From DASRQK01 sp964401685 (GTDB taxonomy: Bacteria; Bacteroidota; Bacteroidia; Sphingobacteriales; Sphingobacteriaceae), in contig CAYNZH010000019.1 of NCBI GenBank assembly GCA_964401685.1, forward strand, positions 1 through 38,294: a stretch of 38,294 bases of DNA, given 5' to 3'. Shown piece by piece: positions 32,583-38,294 of the stretch. The notes beneath the pieces were generated by a model. That model was not told the origin of the DNA, did not search any database, and worked only from the letters and a program-made list of their open reading frames with translations. The translations under genes were made by a program, and so were the position numbers. Position 1 is the stretch's first letter, and each line of letters opens with the position of its first letter.

Positions 32583-33487
32583 GCTAATTTGACCCGGAAT
32601 TTGTTGATGGTAAAAATTATCAAGAACAGGAACGGCAATAATGGCATCGCCATAAAGATGACCGTGAGATAATCCCAGCCATAGACAAACCACGTCAGGA
32701 TCAGAAGGATTGCAAAATGAAGATAAAATGCCCAATGCCAGCTAATGAGTCGAATTTGCTGAATATACTCGTCTTCAAGCTTCGTTCTGGAGAACATCCA
32801 CATGAGTAGTGAAAGCGGCCATAAATACCACGCAATCCCAAGCCAATTTTCAGTAATTGAACTAAATTGTAAGGTCCAGATGTTTTCAATAATAGCCAAA
32901 ATCCAGATTGTGGCGCACCAAACTGTCAACAGCATTCCTAGATAAAAATAGATTCTTTGTTGGCCCTTTACAATTTGCGGCTTATAAAATGACATGATGC
33001 GCGGAGTTTGTCCTTTTCTATACAAAAACAGCATGGAGTAAAATGTCAAAACAAAAATTGCGAGTGGACTAAAAAGCGTGTAAATGACCCAATTGGACTC
33101 TGAAATCAGGTTCCATGGATCCATAATTCCATCTCGTATTAGGAAATTATTAATCAAAATTCCGGCGATAACAAAGATATAATTTATGGATATTGCCCAA
33201 ACGAGCGCGGATAGCCTCAATCGCGCGGTGTACTCGTCTTCTTCTTTTACTTTTGAGAAGGAAACGAAAATGAGTCCCACAATGCACAGTGTCAGGGCCA
33301 ATTCGTCGGTAATATTCATTTTCGGCGATAAAAATGATTCTATTCCGGATTTTTCTGTTCCTATACTCAGCAGTTCCATTCGAAAATCATGATAGAGCAC
33401 GAAATGCCCTAGGACAATCCCGACACCTAATATAACCCATCCTAACGGTCGTAGCTGAGGCGAAAATAGTGGGCTGTTTTTCATCAT
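32579..33487 (-). CDS. Polytopic membrane protein with an internally duplicated EDEY motif
   Basis: A 302-residue inner-membrane protein with about eight hydrophobic helices. Two corresponding segments stand out: KVKEEDEYTARLRLSALVWA near 110 and RTKLEDEYIQQIRLISWHWA near 245. Each is followed by a hydrophobic helix, so the protein looks like a duplicated two-half protein. In shorter relatives a single such motif (D/E-E-Y with R-L-x-S) sits in small membrane proteins coded beside Xre regulators; here both halves are fused. The start is chosen at ATG 33487 (33484 also possible) because a promoter lies just upstream; a longer frame to 33538 would run through that promoter. It is coupled to the Xre gene downstream. 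The function is unknown; sensing or controlling the regulator is an inference. Confidence 0.85.
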   Translation of the reverse strand: MMKNSPLFSPQLRPLGWVILGVGIVLGHFVLYHDFRMELLSIGTEKSGIESFLSPKMNITDELALTLCIVGLIFVSFSKVKEEDEYTARLRLSALVWAISINYIFVIAGILINNFLIRDGIMDPWNLISESNWVIYTLFSPLAIFVLTFYSMLFLYRKGQTPRIMSFYKPQIVKGQQRIYFYLGMLLTVWCATIWILAIIENIWTLQFSSITENWLGIAWYLWPLSLLMWMFSRTKLEDEYIQQIRLISWHWAFYLHFAILLILTWFVYGWDYLTVIFMAMPLLPFLFLIIFTINKFRVKLA

Positions 33488-33507
33488 AAATGTAATGTTT
33501 GGTCTCG

Positions 33508-33539
33508 CAAAGGTAAAGAGTGCTTTACATTTATACAAG
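33508..33539 (-). promoter_or_regulatory. Promoter of the membrane protein/Xre pair
   Basis: On the - strand, CTTG (complement of 33536-33539), a 20-base spacer and TACCTTTG (complement of 33508-33515) fit the Bacteroidota promoter form with one difference in the -33 box. The first ATG lies about 20 bases after the -7 box, which decides the start of the membrane protein. Confidence 0.7.
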
Positions 33540-33571
33540 TAAACATGACATTATTTTATCAAATCGGGTGT

Positions 33572-34096
33572 TTATTCCAAGTAAAGGTCGACCAGCCCGT
33601 CAGGGAGATTGACGCTTAGGATATGGTTTTCCCTGTCGATTTTGAGCATTATATCCTCGATCAGGGGGAACATGAGTTCCTTGGATTTATAGGGAACCAC
33701 TGCGATATGTTGCTGGGGAAATTCATGAATTTCTATGATTTCGCCTAGCTCACCGTGGGTCTGGTCGTGCACCTGGTATCCTTTGAGGTCGGTGATTCTG
33801 AAGTCATCAGGGTCTCTTTCAGGCATGCGGTCCAGGGGCAAATAAACGGATTTGCGGGTCAGAACTTCGGCTTTGTCTATATGATCCACGTCTTCCAGAA
33901 ATACAAATGCCGTCCTGTTGTCCAGTACTTTCATCTGGTCAACAAAGTACGGAACTAGTTTTTTGTCGATTTCAATAAAAATCACGTCGATCTCAAGTTC
34001 TTTGTAATCTTCAAACTCGAAAAACAACTGAACCTCACCCTTCAGGCCTCGGGTCTTACTGACGTAACCAATGTAAAAGCAGTCTTTGATTTCCAT
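33572..34096 (-). CDS. rimM: Ribosome maturation factor RimM
   Basis: RimM assists maturation of the 30S subunit head near protein S19. The 174-residue protein has the N-terminal RimM barrel (about 5-90: CFYIGYVSKTRGLKGEVQLFF in parts, LVPYFVDQMKV, AFVFLEDVDHIDKAEVLTRKSVYLP in order) and the C-terminal PRC-like barrel (about 95-170: FRITDLKGYQVHD, GELGEIIEIHEFPQQHIAVV in parts, FPLIEDIMLKIDRENHILSVNLPDGL in blocks). It follows rpsP on the same strand, the usual rpsP-rimM order, but the trmD and rplS partners common in other phyla are not next to it here. Confidence 0.96.
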   Translation of the reverse strand: MEIKDCFYIGYVSKTRGLKGEVQLFFEFEDYKELEIDVIFIEIDKKLVPYFVDQMKVLDNRTAFVFLEDVDHIDKAEVLTRKSVYLPLDRMPERDPDDFRITDLKGYQVHDQTHGELGEIIEIHEFPQQHIAVVPYKSKELMFPLIEDIMLKIDRENHILSVNLPDGLVDLYLE

Positions 34097-34116
34097 TTAT
34101 AATCGTTTTTTAATGC

Positions 34117-34156
34117 AAAATGCCGCTCAAAGAATTACTTCTCTGAACGGCATTTT
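34117..34156 (-). terminator. Attenuator-like hairpin between rpsP and rimM
   Basis: AAAATGCCGCTCAAAGAA (34117-34134) pairs with TTCTCTGAACGGCATTTT (34139-34156) around a ttac loop, an about 18-bp stem with two wobble-type positions. Read on the - strand it lies after the rpsP stop and ends in a run of four T residues. It may reduce transcription into rimM so that S16 is made in excess. Confidence 0.6.
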
Positions 34157-34175
34157 TTCTCAGGGACGATACGGA

Positions 34176-34751
34176 TTACTCCGCTTTGTCTGTATCCTCT
34201 GCAGGAGTTTCAGCCACTGCCTCATCAGCCGCTGCCTCTGTTCCTTCTTCTCCACCTTCTTCGGTAGCCTCTTCAGCTACTTCTTCTTCTGGTGGCGTGT
34301 TTTTCGCTTTCAATGCCGCGGCCAATTCTTCTTTTTTCTTAGATTCGGCCTCTAGAGCTGCTTTTTTCGCATCCTCACGGGATTTTGCCAAGCTTTCTTT
34401 TTTGTTTTCGATCTGCGAACCCTTGCCTTCAAGCCATGCCTGGAATTTTTCTTCCGCAGCGGCTTCGTCAAATGCTCCTTTTTTTACACCGTCCAACAAA
34501 TGCTTTTTGTAAAGAACGCCTTTGTAAGAAAGGATTGCACGGGCTGTATCCGTTGGTTGCGCACCTTTTTGCAACCAATCCAACGCACTCTCAAAGTTCA
34601 AGTCGATCGTTGCGGGGTTGGTGTTCGGATTGTAAGATCCGATTCTTTCGATAAATTTGCCATCACGTGGAGCACGTGCATCGGCGATAACAACGTGGAA
34701 AAAAGGTTTTCCTTTCTTTCCGTGTCTTTGCAATCTGATTTTAGTTGCCAT
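34176..34751 (-). CDS. rpsP: 30S ribosomal protein S16 with long acidic C-terminal tail
   Basis: S16 is a 30S assembly protein. The first about 80 residues are the normal S16 fold: MATKIRLQRHGKKGKPFFHV in part, ADARAPRDGKFIERIGSYNPN, and LDWLQKGAQPTDTARAILS. The remaining about 110 residues form a charged, low-complexity tail: a Lys/Glu/Ala helix-prone part (about 100-150, with DEAAAEEKFQAWLEGKG and ESLAKSREDAKKAALEAESKKKEE in blocks) and an Ala/Glu-rich end. Total 191 residues, about twice the E. coli protein. Longer S16 proteins with such tails occur in Bacteroidota. rimM follows. Confidence 0.97.
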   Translation of the reverse strand: MATKIRLQRHGKKGKPFFHVVIADARAPRDGKFIERIGSYNPNTNPATIDLNFESALDWLQKGAQPTDTARAILSYKGVLYKKHLLDGVKKGAFDEAAAEEKFQAWLEGKGSQIENKKESLAKSREDAKKAALEAESKKKEELAAALKAKNTPPEEEVAEEATEEGGEEGTEAAADEAVAETPAEDTDKAE

Positions 34752-34804
34752 TTTCTTTAATTTATGTATTCAACATAGTTCCCGGAGTACATTCTGCGGG
34801 GATG

Positions 34805-34812
34805 CAAAGATA
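34805..34812 (-). promoter_or_regulatory. -7 element of rpsP-rimM
   Basis: The - strand reads TATCTTTG (complement of 34805-34812), an exact TAnnTTTG match, about 53 bases before the rpsP start. A clear TTTG at -33 was not seen. It would drive rpsP and rimM independently of era and the SGNH gene. Confidence 0.55.
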
Positions 34813-34822
34813 AGTATTTAAT

Positions 34823-35932
34823 TTATAATAAGTGATAGCGTTTAAGGATATTTTCAAGAATAGGTTTGATTTTCTGTACCATACGATCAAAGCCTATATC
34901 ATTGGGATGCGTGCCATCAATCGTACCTTCGTGATCGCTTCCCAATAAGCCCTCTGGTGAAATGTAGTAAAGATGACGGTCGTCGCGTTGCAATCGCTCA
35001 ATTTCCTGTAAAAAGTCTAAATTACGTTGTTCTATATCACGAGAAATCTGCTGGTCAAAATTTCCGCTTTCAAATATTACGCCGCCTATAGCGATGATGG
35101 GGATCTCGGGATGTTTTTCTCGTATTGCGTTGATGAATGGAGCTGTTCTTTCCCGAATATTGTCTACAGAGCTGTTGGGGACACAGTCAATTATAAAGGC
35201 ATCCATCGGCTGGGATGCGAGAAATCTGGCGACCTGGATTTCCATTTTTGCGCTTCCACTAGTTCCTAAGTTGATAAAATCCACGCCCATTTTTCGTGCA
35301 AGCAAAGAAGGATAGGCAAGTCCCGGGCGGCTTGCTGAAGCTCCCTGTGTTATACTCGTTCCATAGACCAAAACTTGCTTTTGAAACGGGGATTCCAGGG
35401 ATTCTAAGCTGGCCGTACTGTCGACACCGATTTCCAAATTAGTAATTCCATCATATAGGGGCAGGTACATCAGGTAATCCCTGGCTTCCTGACTCATGTT
35501 TTTCACCAATATGGACTCACTGCAATCCGCGTGACCCGGCCGGCCAACTCCTGCAAACTTCCACGCGCCGTCCTCCAGGACATAGAGATCCAATCCTTCA
35601 AAGGCAACTGCGGTCAGGTTGTTGTAGGGCCGGGCAGATGTGGTACACCATTTCGCAGAAATCTGTGAGCTATTGCTTCGGAAACTGATGTAAGTCCCAG
35701 CAGCGTGGGTCCAGAAAAATTTTACGTTTGTGGGGAGATCCGCGTGCCTTCCAGTGTCAACGCGGTGATACAAGTGGCCTTCGTGCTCGACTTTCCCCGA
35801 AACCCCGAGTTCCGCAGCGTTTATGTAGCGTGTGGAAACCCCATTTTGAGCATACAATAAGGTAAAATTAGCAAGAAAACACGCGATATAGGTGATACTC
35901 ATGATCACCCATCCTCTGAAATTAGTTCTCAT
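34823..35932 (-). CDS. Secreted SGNH/GDSL-family hydrolase with N-terminal GxDLY-type domain
   Basis: A 369-residue exported esterase-like protein. The N-terminal signal is formed by residues about 10-29 (ITYIACFLANFTLLYAQ); either ATG 35932 or the in-frame ATG at 35902 could be the start. An N-terminal beta domain (about 40-180, with GRHADLP, the GLDLYVLEDGAW motif of GxDLY type) precedes the SGNH hydrolase domain (about 185-365). The latter has the block-I serine in VYGTSITQGASAS, GTSGSAKM, AFIIDCVPNS, and the Asp/His pair in DGTHPNDIGFDRM. Substrates of this family are acylated sugars or peptides; acetylated polysaccharide is a guess. The gene overlaps the era 3' end by 11 bases on the same strand, an odd coupling to a GTPase gene. 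Confidence 0.9.
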   Translation of the reverse strand: MRTNFRGWVIMSITYIACFLANFTLLYAQNGVSTRYINAAELGVSGKVEHEGHLYHRVDTGRHADLPTNVKFFWTHAAGTYISFRSNSSQISAKWCTTSARPYNNLTAVAFEGLDLYVLEDGAWKFAGVGRPGHADCSESILVKNMSQEARDYLMYLPLYDGITNLEIGVDSTASLESLESPFQKQVLVYGTSITQGASASRPGLAYPSLLARKMGVDFINLGTSGSAKMEIQVARFLASQPMDAFIIDCVPNSSVDNIRERTAPFINAIREKHPEIPIIAIGGVIFESGNFDQQISRDIEQRNLDFLQEIERLQRDDRHLYYISPEGLLGSDHEGTIDGTHPNDIGFDRMVQKIKPILENILKRYHLL

Positions 35933-36800
35933 ACCCGAACCGTTGAAGATAATTTTTGCGTTTTCTCCAATCAGGAATCACTTTCACAAAAAGTTCAAGA
36001 AACACCTTTTGATCCAAGAATTCTTCGATGTCTTGCCTCGCATAAGTACCCACCTTTTTGATCATGCTTCCCGCCTTACCGATGAGGATATTCTTCTGAG
36101 AATCCCGCTCCACAATAATCTCTGCGCTGATCCGCGTAATGCCAGGTTCTTCCTTAAAACTCACAATGACCACCTCAGTGCTGTAGGGAATTTCTTTTTC
36201 GTAAAGTTTGAAAATCTTTTCGCGAATCATTTCGGTCACGAAAAATCGCTCAGGCTTGTCCGTCAGGGTGTCTTTGTCGTAGTAAGGCGGATGGATGGGC
36301 AGATGATCGAGTACAAACTGCATCACCGCCTGCACATTGTGTCCGTAAAGTGCCGAGATCGCAAAAACAGCTGCTGGCTGCAGTAAGTTTTCCCAGTACT
36401 TGATTTTTTGACTGACTTCGGCTTCGGTAGATTTGTCTATCTTGTTGATCAGTACCGCAACTGGAGATTCAGTCTGCTTGAGCTTCTCCAGCACGTCCCC
36501 TTCGTCATACTGCTCGTTGATGTCGGTGACAAGCAGCAGCACATCCGCATCGATAAGCGACCCCTGCACAATATTCATCATCGCTTCCTGCAAGAGATAC
36601 GCGGGTTTGATGACTCCTGGTGTATCCGAAAAAATGATCTGGTAGTCTGGCTCGTTGACTACCCCCATGATTCGGTGCCTGGTTGTCTGGGCCTTAGGCG
36701 TGATGATCGACATTTTTTCTCCTACCAATATATTCATCAATGTCGATTTCCCCGCATTTGGTTTCCCGATGATACTTACAAATCCCGCTTTATGTTCCAT
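35922..36800 (-). CDS. era: GTPase Era
   Basis: Era is a GTPase that binds the 3' end of 16S rRNA during 30S assembly. The 292-residue protein has G1 GKPNAGKST (12-20), the TPKAQTTRHR switch, G3 DTPG near 57, G4 NKID near 119, and the SALYGHNVQAV region, then a C-terminal KH domain with the V-ERDSQKNILIGKAGSMIKK loop (in parts) near 225-245. ATG 36800 is used: the frame is open to 36830, but those residues precede the conserved start. Its neighbours rpsP and rimM also act in 30S maturation. It diverges from the tRNA-fMet gene. Confidence 0.97.
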   Translation of the reverse strand: MEHKAGFVSIIGKPNAGKSTLMNILVGEKMSIITPKAQTTRHRIMGVVNEPDYQIIFSDTPGVIKPAYLLQEAMMNIVQGSLIDADVLLLVTDINEQYDEGDVLEKLKQTESPVAVLINKIDKSTEAEVSQKIKYWENLLQPAAVFAISALYGHNVQAVMQFVLDHLPIHPPYYDKDTLTDKPERFFVTEMIREKIFKLYEKEIPYSTEVVIVSFKEEPGITRISAEIIVERDSQKNILIGKAGSMIKKVGTYARQDIEEFLDQKVFLELFVKVIPDWRKRKNYLQRFGYEN

Positions 36801-36811
36801 TTTTTTATCTA

Positions 36812-36827
36812 TTAATTTGCAAATTAA
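36812..36827. repeat. 16-bp perfect palindrome between era and tRNA-fMet
   Basis: TTAATTTGCAAATTAA reads the same on both strands. Its centre TTTGCAAA supplies the -33 TTTG of the tRNA promoter and a mirror TTTG on the other strand, although no -7 box is placed for era at the matching distance. It may be a protein-binding site. Confidence 0.55.
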
Positions 36828-36846
36828 CAAAAATTCTGTATCTTTG
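36816..36846 (+). promoter_or_regulatory. Promoter of tRNA-fMet
   Basis: TTTG (36816-36819), a 19-base spacer and TATCTTTG (36839-36846) are an exact match to the Bacteroidota housekeeping promoter. Transcription should start near 36853, about 27 bases before the mature tRNA. Confidence 0.85.
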
Positions 36847-36879
36847 TACTCCCGAAAGGGACAAAAAGGTAAGATACAT

Positions 36880-36952
<73 letters not shown>

Positions 36953-36962
36953 CTATATAAAG

Positions 36963-37006
36963 AGAGGCAATTTCCAGTTTTAGACTGGCCGTGCCTCTTT
37001 TTTTTT
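36963..37006 (+). terminator. Intrinsic terminator of tRNA-fMet
   Basis: AGAGGCA (36963-36969) pairs with TGCCTCT (36992-36998), and inside it CCAGT (36974-36978) pairs with ACTGG (36984-36988). About nine T residues follow. This is a strong Rho-independent terminator 11 bases after the tRNA. Confidence 0.9.
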
Positions 37007-37038
37007 GAATCTTTAGGTGTCAGTAAACTGAAGAGTCG

Positions 37039-37425
37039 ATGATCTCAACGATAAATGTTAAGCCAAACTGTGGGAATTCGCCAAAAATGCGGTTTTTGAC
37101 GGATTTTTATACAGCGTCCATTGAGGGCAACTTCACGTTTTTATCCGAAAATATTACCGATGATATTCGCCTTGAAATTGTTGGTCAGGAGACAATTCTC
37201 GGAAAGGACAAGTTTCTCGAAATTTTCGTGCAGAAGCGGTTCGCCAATATTATTGAGCTTTCTCTTGATTCTATTATTACCCACGGGATCGAAGCATCTG
37301 TAGCTGGCAGCGTCCTCCTAAAGAGCGGTGACCGTTTTCAATTCTGTGACCTATACCGATTTCAACGGCATAATACCCATAGGATCAAATCCGTAAAATC
37401 CTTTCTCGTACGCTTCCCTGCTTAG
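37039..37425 (+). CDS. NTF2/SnoaL-like small protein
   Basis: A 128-residue cytoplasmic protein. Residues about 18-60 (RFLTDFYTASIEGN, FLSENITDDIRLEIVGQETILGKDKFLE in parts) match the start of a SnoaL-like/NTF2-fold protein, where a helix pair covers a pocket formed by a curved sheet; HGIEASVAGSVLLKSGDRFQFCDLYRF in parts supplies the sheet. No catalytic residues can be assigned. ATG 37039 is used, but the methionine at 37087 is an equally good start because the fold begins there. Its stop overlaps the convergent SPW-repeat gene by four bases. Confidence 0.75.
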   Translation: MISTINVKPNCGNSPKMRFLTDFYTASIEGNFTFLSENITDDIRLEIVGQETILGKDKFLEIFVQKRFANIIELSLDSIITHGIEASVAGSVLLKSGDRFQFCDLYRFQRHNTHRIKSVKSFLVRFPA

Positions 37426-37796
37426 GTTCCTTTGAGGGACATAAATTCCGGCGGCCGGGCGTAAGTAAGAAGACCCGAACTCACGCTGAACAATCCAATC
37501 ACGACGTGAAAAATAAAGGTCTGTGCACTAAAGCCGAAGATCCAGGGAGACAGTATCAGAAACAGCCCGAGTATCACGTCCATCACCAAATGGAAAGGCA
37601 TGGGAATGAGTCTCAGCAATCCGCCTTCGTAGCGTGTTAGAAATGATAGCAACAGGACCAATATTCCGCTGAAAATCGAAATTTGCTTCGCCATGTCAAT
37701 TTCTTCAAAATAAAACAGCCAGGGAGCAGCGAGCAAAATCAGTGCTGCGCCATAATCAAAAAAGGCATGTAGACTTGTTGTGATTAAATTTTTCAT
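37422..37796 (-). CDS. SPW-repeat-type small membrane protein
   Basis: A 124-residue protein with four hydrophobic helices. Two of them carry the Pro-Trp signature typical of SPW-repeat proteins: LILLAAPWLFYF near 20-30 and LILSPWIFGF near 83. The layout is a repeated pair of helices. The function of this family is unknown to me. The gene stands alone, with about 110 bases between it and the small divergent gene at 37907. Confidence 0.78.
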   Translation of the reverse strand: MKNLITTSLHAFFDYGAALILLAAPWLFYFEEIDMAKQISIFSGILVLLLSFLTRYEGGLLRLIPMPFHLVMDVILGLFLILSPWIFGFSAQTFIFHVVIGLFSVSSGLLTYARPPEFMSLKGT

Positions 37797-37893
37797 AGTA
37801 TTCGTTTTGCGTTCACAGAAAACAAATGGAAAGCCAGAAAGTTCATTGCCGTTCGGCTAAAAACCTGTTGGGCTTTGTTTTGTTGTTTTAAAT

Positions 37894-37899
37894 AGGAGG
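37894..37899 (+). promoter_or_regulatory. Strong Shine-Dalgarno sequence before the small gene at 37907
   Basis: AGGAGG lies seven bases before the ATG at 37907. Most genes in this window have no such sequence, so it marks a real and perhaps strongly translated start. Confidence 0.7.
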
Positions 37900-37906
37900 A
37901 GTTGAG

Positions 37907-38038
37907 ATGAAAAAACCTAAGTGGTTCAGGAACATGACGGACAGGCAATACAGAGCTTTCATCATCTTTTTTGTATTGCCCGTGAGTATTTATTTGCTTG
38001 GACGCCTGATCATTTTGGTCGTACTGTTTTTTTTCTAA
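37907..38038 (+). CDS. Small single-span membrane protein (43 residues)
   Basis: A 43-residue protein. A basic N-terminal part (MKKPKWFRNMTDRQYRAF) leads into one hydrophobic helix (about 19-43, IIFFVLPVSIYLLGRLIILVV) ending in four or five aromatic and aliphatic residues. By the positive-inside rule, the N-terminus should be cytoplasmic. A perfect AGGAGG seven bases upstream supports translation. I do not recognise a family. It is followed 20 bases later by the serine hydrolase gene on the same strand and may be cotranscribed with it. Confidence 0.65.
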   Translation: MKKPKWFRNMTDRQYRAFIIFFVLPVSIYLLGRLIILVVLFFF

Positions 38039-38058
38039 GGTAATGGAGGCCACGCTTC

Positions 38059-38294
38059 ATGCTTTCATTAGCGCTTCACAGGTGTTTTACGCCTTTTATC
38101 CCAATTATTGGGGATTGTCATGGCTCGCATGGAACTCCTACTTTGATCCATCGGTTGGACAGCCTCTTCCGCACTGTAGTTGTTGACGAAAGCGGGCCAG
38201 GCGCGGTATACATGGTCGCAAGAAATGGACATCCCATCTATCACAAAGTCTTTGGCAAAGCAAATTTAGAACTGAACGTTAACCTTAGTATACA
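38059..38294 (+). CDS. Beta-lactamase-family serine hydrolase, N-terminal part (cut by window end)
   Basis: The frame from ATG 38059 stays open to the window edge (78 codons). From about residue 32, LIHRLDSLFRTVVVDESGPG followed by AVYMVARNGHPIYHKVFGKANLELN matches the opening of the class-C beta-lactamase/penicillin-binding-like family (PF00144): a helix, then P-G-A-x-x-x-V-x-x-x-G and the G-x-A-x-x-E turn. The S-x-x-K catalytic motif would lie just beyond the window. The first about 25 residues do not form a good signal peptide, although a protein of this type would usually be exported, so the start or the leader may be wrong. Confidence 0.7.
   Translation, partial: MLSLALHRCFTPFIPIIGDCHGSHGTPTLIHRLDSLFRTVVVDESGPGAVYMVARNGHPIYHKVFGKANLELNVNLSI

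Noticed and set aside
32583..32735. 51-codon extension of the small Xre gene
   Set aside because: It overlaps the membrane protein in another frame and lacks HTH-family residues; the ATGA overlap marks the start.
33488..33538. 17-codon N-terminal extension of the membrane protein
   Set aside because: It spans the -7 box and most of the spacer of the gene's own promoter.
34186..34512. Ser/Ala-rich + strand frame opposite rpsP
   Set aside because: It is the antisense image of the Glu/Ala-rich S16 tail codons and has no start signal.
37793..38053. A - strand frame of 86 codons antisense to the small membrane protein
   Set aside because: Its composition is Gln/Lys/Ser-rich without any family pattern, it overlaps the SPW gene start, and the + strand frame in the same place has a Shine-Dalgarno and a membrane helix.

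Overview
The window is chromosomal DNA from a Bacteroidota bacterium, most like the Sphingobacteriaceae (Sphingobacterium/Pedobacter type). The reasons are: two SusC/SusD outer-membrane uptake loci, lipoproteins with an acidic C-x-K-D-(D/E) export signal, several promoters of the Bacteroidota form TTTG-N18-20-TAnnTTTG, almost no Shine-Dalgarno sequences, and housekeeping neighbourhoods (tsaD facing tamB, phoH-purC, WD40-ruvC) that I recall from this phylum. No CRISPR array, insertion sequence, phage gene or rRNA was seen.

Region 1 (1-12300) is accessory. It holds two tandem SusC/SusD loci, each susC-susD-surface lipoprotein, on the + strand. The first is followed by a small secreted protein, and the second ends at a strong intrinsic terminator. 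The two loci are not recent copies: the SusD proteins belong to different subfamilies. They do share similar SusC signal peptides and a similar hairpin in the susC leader. Between them, on the - strand, lies a short open frame that resembles the C-terminal tail of TamB. The intact tamB has the same position and orientation after the second locus.

Region 2 (12347-28729) is mostly core. A giant tamB points left and faces tsaD; a thioesterase follows tsaD. smpB and a DtxR/MntR-type regulator point left. Overlapping divergent promoters separate the regulator from phoH. From phoH rightward runs a dense set of eleven genes: phoH-purC-rnz-hisC-hisB-hisH-hisA-hisF-hisIE-WD40-ruvC, with overlaps or gaps of a few bases. 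It holds most histidine-pathway enzymes, but hisG and hisD are absent.

Region 3 (28730-38294) has an Lrp/AsnC regulator, a secreted FAD oxidoreductase-like protein, glnS with a probably leaderless start, and a translationally coupled membrane protein plus small Xre regulator. The membrane protein has an internally duplicated motif. Next come the ribosome-linked genes rimM, rpsP and era with a secreted SGNH hydrolase among them, an initiator tRNA-fMet with its own promoter and terminator, an NTF2-like protein and an SPW-repeat membrane protein. The window ends with a 43-residue membrane protein that has a rare strong Shine-Dalgarno and with the start of a beta-lactamase-family serine hydrolase cut by the window edge.

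No wholly new multi-gene system can be claimed. The most unusual items are the tamB-tail remnant between the uptake loci, the missing conventional start codon of tamB, the duplicated-motif membrane protein/Xre pair, the compact promoters that predict leaderless mRNAs, and the small membrane protein with a Shine-Dalgarno.
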